Assembly: GCA_949126835.1 (NCBI GenBank)
Contig: CASBPS010000159.1
Location: 227,001-291,000 of the forward strand
Source of the DNA: Anisus vortex
Lineage: Eukaryota > Mollusca > Gastropoda > Planorbidae
DNA: 64,000 nt
Direction of reading: 5' to 3'
Below, in pieces: positions 13,096-25,415 of the stretch (the first letter of the stretch is position 1; each line of letters begins with the position of its first letter). The notes beneath the pieces were generated by a model that searched no databases, had not been told where the DNA came from, and saw only the letters and a program-made list of their open reading frames with translations. The position numbers and the translations under genes are program-made.

Positions 13096-15055
13096 AAAAT
13101 GGCTACTAAGTGCGGGGCTATAGCAGGCAAAATCGGAGCTAGTCATCAATTTTATCTTCAATTTTAAAAAGGTTACTAAGTGCGGGGCTATAGCAGACGA
13201 AATCAGAGCTAGTCAACAATTTTATCTTCAATTTTAAAAAGGTTACTAAGTGCGTGGCTATAGCAGACGAAATCGGAGCTAGTCACCAATTCTATCTTCA
13301 ATTTTAAAAAGGTTACTAAGTGCGGGGCTATAGCAGACAAAATCGGAGCTAGTCACCAATTTTATCTTCAATTTTAAAAAGGCTACTAGGTGCGGGGATA
13401 TAGCAGACGAAATCGGAGCTAGTCACCAATTTTATCTTCAATTTTAAAAAGGTTACTAAGTGCGGGGCTATAGCAGACGAAATCGGAGCTAGTCACAAAT
13501 TTTATCTTCAATTTTAAAAAGGATACTAAGTGCGGGGCTATAGCAGAAGAAATCGGAGCTAGTGATCAATTTTATCTTCAATTTTAAAATGGTTACTAAG
13601 TGCGGGGCTATAGCAGACAAAATCGGAGCTAGTCACCAATTTTATCTTCTATTTTAAAAAGGTTACTAAGTGCGAGGCCATAGCAGACGAATTCAGAGCT
13701 AGTCACCAATTTTATCTTCAATTTTTAAAAGGTTACTAGGTGCGGGGCTATAGCAGACGAAATTGGAGCTAGTCACCAATTTTATCTTCAATTGTATAAA
13801 GGTTACTAAGTGCGGGGCTATAGCAGACGAAATCGGAGCTAGTCAACAATTTTATCTTCAATTTTAAAAAGGTTACTAAGTGCGGGGCTATAGCAGACGA
13901 AATCGGAGCTAGTCACCAATTTTATCTTCAATTTTAAAAAGGTTACTAAGTGCGGGGCTATAGCAGACAAAATCGGAGCTAGTCACCAATTTAATCTTCA
14001 ATTTTAAAAAGGCTACTAAGTGCGACGCTATAGCAGACGAAATCAAAGCTAGTCACCAATTTTATCTTCAATTTTTAAAAGGTTACTAAGTGCGGGGCTA
14101 TAGCAGACGAAATCGGAGCTATTCACCAATTTATCCTCAATTTTAAAAAGGTTACTAAGTGCGGGGCTATAGCAGACGAAATCGGAGCTAGTCACCAATT
14201 TTATCTTCAATTTTAAAATGGTTACTAAGTGCGGGGCTATAGCAGACAAAATCGGAGCTAGTCACCAATTTTATCTTCTATTTTAAAAAGGTTACTAAGT
14301 GCGGGGCCATAGCAGACGAATTCAGAGCTAGTCACCAATTTTATCTTCAATTTTAAAAAGGTTACTAGGTGCGAGGCTATAGCAGACGAAATCGGAGCTA
14401 GTCACCAATTTTATCTTCATTTTTATAAAGGTTACTAAACTCGGGACTAAAGCAGACGAAATCGGAGCTAGTCACCAATTTTATCTTCAATTTTGAAAAG
14501 GTTACTAAGTGCGGGGCTATAGCAGACGAATTCGGAGCTAGTCACCAATTTTATCTTCAATTTTAAAAAGGTTACTAAGTGCGGGGCTATAGCAGACGAA
14601 ATCGGAGCTAGTCACCATTTTTGTCTTCAATTTTAAAAAGGTTACTAAGTGTGGGGCTATAGCAGACGAAATCGGAGCTAGTCACCAATTTTATCTTCAA
14701 TTTTAAAAAGGTTACTAAGTGCGGGGCTATAGCAGACTAAATCAGAGCTAGTCACCAATTTTATCTTCAAATTTAAAAAGGTTACTATGTGCAGGGCTAT
14801 AGCAGACGAAATCAGAGCTAGTCACCAATTTTATCTTCAATTTTAAAAAAGGTTACTAAGTGCGGGACTAAAGCAGACGAAATCGGAGCTAGTCACCAAT
14901 TTTATCTTCTATTTTAAAAAGGTTACTAGGTGCGGGGATATAGCAGACGAAATCGGAGCTAGTCACCAATTTTATCTTCAATTTTAAAAAGGTTACTAAG
15001 TGCGAAGCTATAGCAGACGAAATCGGAGCTAGTCACCAATTTTATCTTTAATTGT
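13096..15055. repeat. Domain B HOR unit 2 (28 monomers)
   Basis: The unit is 1,960 bp. It lacks the GAGTGCGAAGC monomer: GTGTGGGG is followed directly by GACTAAATCAG near 14,735. The GCGACGC position is occupied by a GGGGATATAG variant (about 13,396), which suggests a short gene-conversion or exchange event. Confidence 0.8.
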
Positions 15056-17922
15056 AAAATGGCTACTAAGTGCGGGGCTATAGCAGGCAAAATCGGAGCT
15101 AGTCATCAATTTTATTTTCAATTTTAATAAGGATACTAAGTGCGGGGCTATAGAAGACGAAATCAGAGCTAGTCAACAATTTTATCTTCAGTTTTAAAAG
15201 GTTACTAAGTGCGGGGCTATAGCAGACGAAATCGGAGCTAGTCACCAATTTTATCTTCAATTTTAAAAAGGTTACTAAGTGCGGGGCTATAGCAGACAAA
15301 ATCGGAGCTAGTCACCAATTTTATCTTCAATTTTAAAAAGGCTACTAAGTGCGACGCTATAGCAGACGAAATCGGAGCTAGTCACCAATTTTATCTTCAA
15401 TTTTAAAAAGGTTACTAAGTCCGGGGCTATAGCAGACGAAATCGGAGCTAGTCACCAATTTTATCTTCAATTTTAAAAAGGTTACTAAGTGCGGGGCTAT
15501 AGCAAACGAAATCGGAGCTAGTGATCACTTTTATCTTCAATTTTAAAAAGGTTACAAAGTGCGGGGCTATAGCAGACAAAATCGGAGCTAGTCACCAATT
15601 TTATCTTCAATTTTAAAAAGGCTACTAAGTGCGACGCTATAGCAGACGAAATCGGAGCTAGTCACCAATTTTATCTTCAATTTTAAAAAGGTTACTAAGT
15701 GCGGGGCTATAGCAGACGAAATCGGAGCTAGTCACCAATTTTATCTTCAATTTTAAAAAGGTTACTAAGTGCGGGGCTATAGCAGACAAAATCGGAGCTA
15801 GTCACCAATTTTATCTTCATTTTAAAAAGGCTACTAAGTGCGGGGCTATAGCAGACGAAATCGGAGCTAGTCACCAATTTTATCTTCAATTTTAAAAAGG
15901 TTACTAAGTGCGGGGCTATAGCAGACAAAATCGGAGCTAGTCACCAATTTAATCTTCAATTTTAAAAAGGCTACTAAGTGCGACGCTTTAGCAGACGAAA
16001 TCAAAGCTAGTCACCAATTTTATCTTCAATTTTTAAAAGGTTACTATATGCGGGGCTATAGCAGACGAAATCGGAGCTAGTCACCAATTTATCTTCAATT
16101 TTAAAAAGGCTACTAAGTGCGGGGCTATAGCAGACGAAATCGGAGCTAGTCACCAATTTTATCTTCAATTTTAAAAAGGCTACTAAGTGCGATGCTATAG
16201 CAGACGAAATCGGAGCTAGTCACCACTTTTATCTTCAATTTTAAAAAGGTTACTAAGTGCGGGGCTATAGCAGACGAAATCGGAGCTAGTCACCAATTTT
16301 ATCTTCAATTTTAAAAAGGTTACTAAGTGCGGGGCTATAGCAGACGAAATCGGAGCTAGTGATCAATTTTATCTTCAATTTTTAAATGGTTACTAAGTGC
16401 GGGGCTATAGCAGACAAAATCGGAGCTAGTCACCAATTTTATCTTCTATTTTAAAAAGGTTACTAAGTGCGAGGCCATAGCAGAAGAATTCAGAGCTAGT
16501 CACCAATTTTATCTTCAATTTTTAAAAGGTTACTAGGTGCGGGGCTATAGCAGACGAAATTGGAGCTAGTCACCAATTTTATCTTCAATTGTATAAAGGT
16601 TACTAAGTGCGGGGCTATAGCAGACGAAATCGGAGCTAGTCAACAATTTTATCTTCAAATTTAAAAAGGTTACTAAGTGCGGGGCTATAGCAGACGAAAT
16701 CGGAGCTAGTCACCAATTTTATCTTCAATTTTAAAAAGGTTACTAAGTGCGGGGCTATAGCAGACAAAATCGGAGCTAGTCACCAATTTAATCTTCAATT
16801 TTAAAAAGGCTACTAAGTGCGACGCTATAGCAGACGAAATCAAAGCTAGTCACCAATTTTATCTTCAATTTTTTAAAGGTTACTAAGTGCGGGGCTATAG
16901 CAGACGAAATCGGAGCTAGTCACCAATTTATCTTTAATTTTAAAAAGGTTACTAAGTGCGGGGCTATAGCAGACGAAATCGGAGCTAGTCACCAATTTTA
17001 TCTTCAATTTTAAAATGGTTACTAAGTGCGGGGCTATAGCAGACAAAATCGGAGCTAGTCATCAATTTTATCTTCTATTTTAAAAAGGTTACTAAGTGCG
17101 GGGCCATAGCAGACGAATTCAGAGCTAGTCACCAATTTTATCTTCAATTTTAAAAAGGTTACTAGGTGCGAGGCTATAGCAGACGAAATCGGAGCTAGTC
17201 ACCAATTTTATTTTCATTTTTATAAAGGTTACTAAACTCGGGACTAAAGCAGACGAAATCGGAGCTAGTCACCAATTTTATCTTCAATTTTGAAAAGGTT
17301 ACTAAGTGCGGGGCTATAGCAGACGAATTCGGAGCTAGTCACCAATTTTATCTTTAATTTTAAAAAGGTTACTAAGTGCGGGGCTATAGCAGACGAAATC
17401 GGAGCTAGTCACCAATTTTATCTTCAATTTTAAAAAGGTTACTAAGTGTGGGGCTATAGCAGACGAAATCGGAGCTAGTCACCAATTTTATCTTTAATTT
17501 TAAAAATGTTACTGAGTGCGAAGCTATAGCAGACGAAATCGGAGCTAGTCACCAAATTTATCTTCAATTTTAAAAAGGTTACTAAGTGCGGGGCTATAGC
17601 AGACTAAATCAGAGCTAGTCACCAATTTTATCTTCAATTTTAAAAAGGTTACTATGTGCAGGGCTATAGCAGACGAAATCAGAGCTAGTCACCAATTTTA
17701 TCTTCAATTTTTAAAAAGGTTACTAAGTGCGGGACTAAAGCAGACGAAATCGGAGCTAGTCACCAATTTTATCTTCTATTTTAAAAAGGTTACTAGGTGC
17801 GGGGATATAGCAGACGAAATCGGAGCTAGTCACCAATTTTATCTTCAATTTTAAAAAGGTTACTAAGTGCGGGGCTATAGCAGACGAAATCGGAGCTAGT
17901 CACCAATTTTATCTTTAATTGT
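15056..17922. repeat. Domain B HOR unit 3 (expanded, 41 monomers)
   Basis: The unit is 2,867 bp. It starts in canonical order but repeats the GACAAAATC/GCGACGC section several times between about 15,300 and 16,400, then resumes at GTGATC and runs through to the last plain monomer. The expansion is about 12 monomers over the canonical 29. Confidence 0.75.
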
Positions 17923-19463
17923 AAAATGGCTACTAAGTGCGGGGCTATAGCAGGCAAAATCGGAGCTTGTCATCAATTTTATCTTCAATTTTAAAAAGGT
18001 TACTAAGTGCGGGGCTATAGCAGACGAAATCAGAGCTAGTCAACAATTTTATCTTCAATTTTAAAAAGGTTACTAAGTGCGTGGCTATAGCAGACGAAAT
18101 CGGAGCTAGTCACCAATTTTATCTTCAATTTTAAAAAGGTTACTAAGTGCGGGGCTATAGCAGACAAAATCGGAGCTAGTCACCAATTTTATCTTCAATT
18201 TTAAAAAGGCTACTAAGTGCGACGCTATAGCAGACGAAATCGGAGCTAGTCACCAATTTTATCTTCAATTTTAAAAAGGTTACTAAGTGCGGGGCTATAG
18301 CAGACGAAATCGGAGCTAGTCACCAATTTTATCTTCAATTTTAAAAAGGTTACTAAGTGCGGGGCTAAAGCAGACGAAATCGGAGCTAGTGATCAATTTT
18401 ATCTTCAATTTTAAAATGGTTACTAAGTGTGGGGCTATAGCAGACAAAATCGGAGCTAGTCACCAATTTTATCTTCTATTTTAAAAAGGTTACTAAGTGC
18501 GATGCCATAGCAGACGAATTCAGAGCTAGTCACCAATTTTATCTTCAATTTTTAAAAGGTTACTAGGTGCGGGGCTATAGCAGACGAAATTGGAGCTAGT
18601 CACCAATTTTATCTTCAATTGTATAAAGGTTACTAAGTGCGGGGCTATAGCAGACGAAATCGGAGCTAGTCACCAATTTTATCTTCAATTTTAAAAAGGT
18701 TACTAGGTGCGAGGCTATAGCAGACGAAATCGGAGCTAGTCACCAATTTTATCTTCATTTTTATAAAGGTTACTAAACTCGGGACTAAAGCAGACGAAAT
18801 CGGAGCTAGTCACCAATTTTATCTTCAATTTTGAAAAGATTACTAAGTGCGGGGCTATAGCAGACGAATTCGGAGCTAGTCATTAATTTTATCTTTAATT
18901 TTAAAAAGGTTACTAAGTGCGGGGCTATAGCAGACGAAATCGGAGCTAGTCACCAATTTTATCTTCAATTTTAAAAAGGTTACTAAGTGTGGGGCTATAG
19001 CAGACGAAATCGGAGCTAGTCACCAATTTTATCTTCAATTTTAAAAATGTTACTGAGTGCGAAGCTATAGCAGACGAAATCGGAGCTAGTCACCAAATTT
19101 ATCTTCAATTTTAAAAAGGTTACTAAGTGCGGGGCTATAGCAGACTAAATCAGAGCTAGTCACCAATTTTATCTTCAATTTTAAAAAGGTTACTATGTGC
19201 AGGGCTATAGCAGACGAAATCAGAGCTAGTCACCAATTTTATCTTCAATTTTAAAAAAGGTTACTAAGTGCGGGACTAAAGCAGACGAAATCGGAGCTAG
19301 TCACCAATTTTATCTTCTATTTTAAAAAGGTTACTAGGTGCGGGGATATAGCAGACGAAATCGGAGCTAGTCACCAATTTTATCTTCAATTTTAAAAAGG
19401 TTACTAAGTGCGGGGCTATAGCAGACGAAATCGGAGCTAGTCACCAATTTTATCTTTAATTGT
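17923..19463. repeat. Domain B HOR unit 4 (contracted, 22 monomers)
   Basis: The unit is 1,541 bp. After the GTATAAAGG monomer (about 18,625) the order jumps straight to the GCGAGGC monomer (about 18,710), so seven canonical monomers (490 bp) are missing. The remaining order is canonical. Confidence 0.8.
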
Positions 19464-21424
19464 AAAATGGCTACTAAGTGCGGGGCTATAGCAGGCAAAA
19501 TCGGAGCTTGTCATCAATTTTATCTTCAATTTTAAAAAAGTTACTAAGTGCGGGGCTATAGCAGACGAAATCAGAGCTAGTCAACAATTTTATCTTCAAT
19601 TTTAAAAAGGTTACTAAGTGCGTGGCTATAGCAGACGAAATCGGAGCTAGTCACCAATTTTATCTTCAATTTTAAAAAGGTTACTAAGTGCGGGGCTATA
19701 GCAGACAAAATCGGAGCTAGTCACCAATTTTATCTTCAATTTTAAAAAGGCTACTAAGTGCGACGCTATAACAGACGAAATCGGAGCTAGTCACCAATTT
19801 TATCTTCAATTTTAAAAAGGTTACTAAGTGCGGGGCTATAGCAGACGAAATCGGAGCTAGTCACCAATTTTATCTTCAATTTTAAAAAGGTTACTAAGTG
19901 CGGGGCTAAAGCAGACGAAATCGGAGCTAGTGATCAATTTTATCTTCAATTTTAAAATGGTTACTAAGTGCGGGGCTATAGCAGACAAAATCGGAGCTAG
20001 TCACCAATTTTATCTTCTATTTTAAAAAGGTTACTAAGTGCGAGGCCATAGCAGACGAATTCAGAGCTAGTCACCAATTTTATCTTAAATTTTTAAAAGG
20101 TTACTAGGTGCGGGGCTATAGCAGACGAAATTGGAGCTAGTCACCAATTTTATCTTCAATTGTATAAAGGTTACTAAGTGCGGGGCTATAGCAGACGAAA
20201 TCGGAGCTAGTCAACAATTTTATCTTCAATTTTAAAAAGGTTACTAAGTGCGGGGCTATAGCAGACGAAATCGGAGCTAGTCACCAATTTTATCTTCAAT
20301 TTTAAAAAGGTTACTAAGTGCGGGGCTATAGCAGACAAAATCGGAGCTAGTCACCAATTTAATCTTCAATTTTAAAAAGGCTACTAAGTGCGACGCTATA
20401 GCAGACGAAATCAAAGCTAGTCACCAATTTTATCTTCAATTTTTAAAAGGTTACTAAGTGCGGGGCTATAGCAGACGAAATCGGAGCTAGTCACCAATTT
20501 ATCTTCAATTTTAAAAAGGTTACTAAGTGCGGGGCTATAGCAGACAAAATCGGAGCTAGTCACCAATTTTATCTTCTATTTTAAAAAGGTTACTAAGTGC
20601 GGGGCCATAGCAGACGAATTCAGAGCTAGTCACCAATTTTATCTTCAATTTTAAAAAGGTTACTAGGTGCGAGGCTATAGCAGACGAAATCGGAGCTAGT
20701 CACCAATTTTATCTTCATTTTTATAAAGGTTACTAAACTCGGGACTAAAGCAGACGAAATCGGAGCTAGTCACCAATTTTATCTTCAATTTTGAAAAGGT
20801 TACTAAGTGCGGGGCTATAGCAGACGAATTCGGAGCTAGTCACCAATTTTATCTTCAATTTTAAAAAGGTTACTAAGTGCGGGGCTATAGCAGACGAAAT
20901 CGGAGCTAGTCACCAATTTTATCTTCAATTTTAAAAAGGTTACTAAGTGTGGGGCTATAGCAGACGAAATCGGAGCTAGTCACCAATTTTATCTTCAATT
21001 TTAAAAATGTTACTGAGTGCGAAGCTATAGCAGACGAAATCGGAGCTAGTCACCAAATTTATCTTCAATTTTAAAAAGGTTACTAAGTGCGGGGCTATAG
21101 CAGACTAAATCAGAGCTAGTCACCAATTTTATCTTCAATTTTAAAAAGGTTACTATGTGCAGGGCTATAGCAGACGAAATCAGAGCTAGTCACCAATTTT
21201 ATCTTCAATTTTAAAAAAGGTTACTAAGTGCGGGACTAAAGCAGACGAAATCGGAGCTAGTCACCAATTTTATCTTCTATTTTAAAAATGTTACTAGGTG
21301 CGGGGATATAGCAGACGAAATCGGAGCTAGTCACCAATTTTATCTTCAATTTTTAAAAAGGTTACTAAGTGCGGGGCTATAGCAGACGAAATCGGAGCTA
21401 GTCAACAATTTTATCTTTAATTGT
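19464..21424. repeat. Domain B HOR unit 5 (28 monomers)
   Basis: The unit is 1,961 bp in canonical order. It lacks one plain monomer after the CAATTTATC copy near 20,500, so that copy leads directly into GACAAAATC. It shares the GGAGCTTGTC change in its marker monomer (about 19,504) with unit 4 (about 17,964), linking these two units by recent descent. Confidence 0.8.
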
Positions 21425-22608
21425 AAAATGGCTACTAAGTGCGGGGCTATAGCAGGCAAAATCGGAGCTAGTCATCAATTTTATCTTCAATTTTAAAAAG
21501 GATACTAAGTGCGGGGCTATAGCAGACGAAATCAGAGCTAGTCAACAATTTTATCTTCAGTTTTAAAAGGTTACTAAGTGCGGGGCTATAGCAGACGAAA
21601 TCGGAGCTAGTCACCAATTTTATCTTCAATTTTAAAAAGGTTACTAAGTGCGGGGCTATAGCAGACAAAATCGGAGCTAGTCACCAATTTTATCTTCAAT
21701 TTTAAAAAGGCTACTAAGTGCGACGCTATAGCAGACGAAATCGAAGCTAGTCACCAATTTTATCTTCAATTTTAAAAAGGTTACTAAGTGCGGGGCTATA
21801 GCAGACGAAATCGGAGCTAGTCACCAATTTTATCTTCAATTTTAAAAAGGTTACTAAGTGCGGGGCTATAGCAGACGAAATCGGAGCTAGTGATCAATTT
21901 TATCTTCAATTTTAAAAAGGTTACTAAGTGCGGGGCTATAGCAGACAAAATCGGAGCTAGTCACCAATTTTATCTTCAATTTTAAAAAGGTTACTAAGTG
22001 CGGGGCTATAGCAGACAAAATCGGAGCTAGTCACCAATTTTATCTTCAATTTTAAAAAGGTTACTAAGTGCGGGGCTATAGCAGACGAAATCGGAGCTAG
22101 TCACCAATTTAATCTTCAATTTTAAAAAGGCTACTTAGTGCGACGCTATAGCAGACGAAATCAAAGCTAGTCATCAATTTTATCTTCAATTTTAAAAAGG
22201 TTACTAAGTGCGGGGCTATAGCAGACGAAATCAGAGCTAGTCACCAATTTATCTTCAATTTTAAAAAGGTTTCTAAGTGCGGGGCTATAGCAGACGAAAT
22301 CAAAGCTAGTCACCAATTTTATCTTCAATTTTAAAATGGTTACTAAGTGCGGGGCTATAGCTGACAAAATCGGAGCTAGTCACCAATTTTATCTTCAATT
22401 TTAAAATGGTTACTAAGTGCGGGGCCATAGCAGACGAATTCAGAGCTAGTCACCAATTTTATCTTCAATTTTAAAAAGGTTACTAGGTGCGAGGCTATAG
22501 CAGACGAAATCGGAGCTAGTCACCAATTTTATCTTCATTTTTATAAAGGTTACTAAACTCGGGACTAAAGCAGACGAAATCGGAGCTAGTCACCAATTTT
22601 ATCTTCAA

Positions 22609-23169
22609 TTTTGAAAAGGTTACTAAATGCGGGGCTATAGCAGACGAATTCGGAGCTAGTCACCAATTTTATCTTCAATTTTAAAAAGGTTACTAAGTGC
22701 GGGGCTATAGCAGACGAAATCGGAGCTAGTCACCAATTTTATCTTCAATTTTAAAAAGGTTACTAAGTGTGGGGCTATAGCAGACGAAATCGGAGCTAGT
22801 CACTAATTTTATCTTCAATTTTAAAAATGTTACTGAGTGCGAAGCTATAGCAGACGAAATCGGAGCTAGTCACCAAATTTATCTTCAATTTTAAAAAGGT
22901 TACTAAGTGCGGGGCTATAGCAGACTAAATCAGAGCTAGTCACCAATTTTATCTTCAATTTTAAAAAGGTTACTATGTGCAGGGCTATAGCAGACGAAAT
23001 CAGAGCTAGTCACCAATTTTATCTTCAATTTTAAAAAAGGTTACTAAGTGCGGGACTAAAGCAGACGAAATCGGAGCTAGTCACCAATTTTATCTTCTAT
23101 TTTAAAAAGGTTACTAGGTGCGGGGATATAGCAGACGAAATCGGAGCTAGTCACCAATTTTATCTTCAA
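22609..23169. repeat. 8-mer duplication within unit 6, copy 1
   Basis: The block begins at the distinctive TTTTGAAAAGG monomer and runs through GAATTCGG, plain, GTGTGGGG, GAGTGCGAAGC, GACTAAATCAG, TATGTGCAGGG, GGGACTAAAG and GGGGATATAG. The same eight-monomer series restarts at 23,170, an offset of 561 bp. Confidence 0.85.
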
Positions 23170-23730
23170 TTTTGAAAAGGTTACTAAGTGCGGGGCTATA
23201 GCAGACGAATTCGGAGCTAGTCACCAATTTTATCTTCAATTTTAAAAAGGTTACTAAGTGCGGGGCTATAGCAGACGAAATCGGAGCTAGTCACCAATTT
23301 TATCTTCAATTTTAAAAAGGTTACTAAGTGTGGGGCTATAGCAGACGAAATCGGAGCTAGTCACCAATTTTATCTTCAATTTTAAAAATGTTACTGAGTG
23401 CGAAGCTATAGCAGACGAAATCGGAGGTAGTCACCAAATTTATCTTCAATTTTAAAAAGGTTACTAAGTGCGGGGCTATAGCAGACTAAATCAGAGCTAG
23501 TCACCAATTTTATCTTCAATTTTAAAAAGGTTACTATGTGCAGGGCTATAGCAGACGAAATCAGAGCTAGTCACCAATTTTATCTTCAATTTTAAAAAAG
23601 GTAACTAAGTGCGGGACTAAAGCAGACGAAATCGGAGCTAGTCACCAATTTTATCTTCTATTTTAAAAAGGTTACTAGGTGCGGGGATATAGCAGACGAA
23701 ATCGGAGCTAGTCACCAATTTTATCTTCAA
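23170..23730. repeat. 8-mer duplication within unit 6, copy 2
   Basis: This is a direct tandem repeat of 22,609-23,169. A few private differences (GGAGGTAGTC near 23,424 and GGTAACTAAG near 23,601) show that the copies have begun to diverge. Confidence 0.85.
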
Positions 23731-23804
23731 TTTTAAAAAGGTTACTAAATGCGGGGCTATAGCAGACGAAATCGGAGCTAGTCACCAATTTTATCTTTAA
23801 TTGT

Positions 23805-25415
23805 AAAATGGCTACTAAGTGCGGGGCTATAGCAGGCAAATTCGGAGCTAGTCATCAATTTTATCTTCAATTTTAAAAAGGATACTAAGTGCGGGGCTAT
23901 AGCAGACGAAATCAGAGCTAGTCAACAATTTTATCTTCAGTTTTAAAAGGTTACTAAGTGCGGGGCTATAGCAGACGAAATCGGAGCTAGTCACCAATTT
24001 TATCTTCAATTTTAAAAAGGTTACTAAGTGCGGGGCTATAGCAGACAAAATCGGAGCTAGTCACCAATTTTATCTTCAATTTTAAAAAGGCTACTAAGTG
24101 CGACGCTATAGCAGACGAAATCGGAGCTAGTCACCAATTTTATCTTCAATTTTAAAAAGGTTACTAAGTGCGGGGCTATAGCAGACGAAATCGGAGCTAG
24201 TCACCAATTTTATCTTCAATTTTAAAAAGGTTACTAAGTGCGGGGCTATAGCAGACGAAATCGGAGCTAGTGATCAATTTTATCTTCAATTTTAAAAAGG
24301 TTACTAAGTGCGGGGCTATAGCAGACAAAATCGGAGCTAGTCACCAATTTTATCTTCAATTTTAAAAAGGTTACTAAGTGCGACGCTATAGCAGACGAAA
24401 TCGGAGCTAGTCACCAATTTTATCTTCAATTTTAAAAAGGTTACTAAGTGCGGGGCTATAGCAGACGAAATCGGAGCTAGTCACCAATTTTATCTTCAAT
24501 TTTAAAAAGGTTACTAAGTGCGGGGCTATAGCAGACAAAATCGGAGCTAGTCACCAATTTTATCTTCAATTTTAAAAAGGCTACTAAGTGCGACGCTATA
24601 GCAGACGAAATCGGAGCTAGTCACCAATGTTATATTCAATTTTAAAAAGGTTACTAAGTGCGGGGCTATAGCAGACGAAATCGGAGCTAGTCACCAATTT
24701 TATCTTCAATTTTAAAAAGGTTACTAAGTGCGGGGCTATAGCAGACGAAATCGGAGCTAGTGATCAATTTTATCTTTAATTTTAAAATGGTTACTAAGTG
24801 CGGGGCTATAGCAGACAAAATCGGAGCTAGTCACCAATTTTATCTTCTATTTTAAAAAGGTTACTAAGTGCGAGGCCATAGCAGACGAATTCAGAGCTAG
24901 TCACCAATTTTATCTTCAATTTTTAAAAGGTTACTAGGTGCGGGGCTATAGCAGACGAAATTGGAGCTAGTCACCAATTTTATCTTCAATTGTATAAAGG
25001 TTACTAAGTGCGGGGCTATAGCAGATGAAGTCGGAGCTAGTCAACAATTTTATCTTCAATTTTAAAAAGGTTACTAAGTGCGGGGCTATAGCAGACGAAA
25101 TCGGAGCTAGTCAACAAATTTTATCTTCAATTTTAAAAAGGTTACTATGTGCAGGGCTATAGCAGACGAAATCAGAGCTAGTCACCAATTTTATCTTCAA
25201 TTTTAAAAAAGGTTACTAAGTGCGGGACTAAAGCAGACGAAATCGGAGCTAGTCACCAATTTTATCTTCTATTTTAAAAAGGTTACTAGGTGCGGGGATA
25301 TAGCAGACGAAATCGGAGCTAGTCACCAATTTTATCTTCAATTTTAAAAAGGTTACTAAGTGCGGGGCTATAGCAGACGAAATCGGAGCTAGTCACCAAT
25401 TTTATCTTTATTTGT
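23805..25415. repeat. Domain B HOR unit 7 (rearranged, 23 monomers)
   Basis: The unit is 1,611 bp. It holds repeated GACAAAATC/GCGACGC pairs and two GTGATC copies. It then jumps from the CAACAATT section to TATGTGCAGGG through a hybrid monomer, CAACAAATTTTATC (about 25,111), which carries one extra A. About a dozen canonical monomers are missing at that junction. Confidence 0.75.

Larger units (their letters stand above)
21425..23804. repeat. Domain B HOR unit 6 (34 monomers)
   Basis: The unit is 2,380 bp. The block of eight monomers from GAATTCGG to GGGGATATAG is present twice in tandem (see 22,609-23,730), which accounts for the greater length together with small losses elsewhere. Confidence 0.8.
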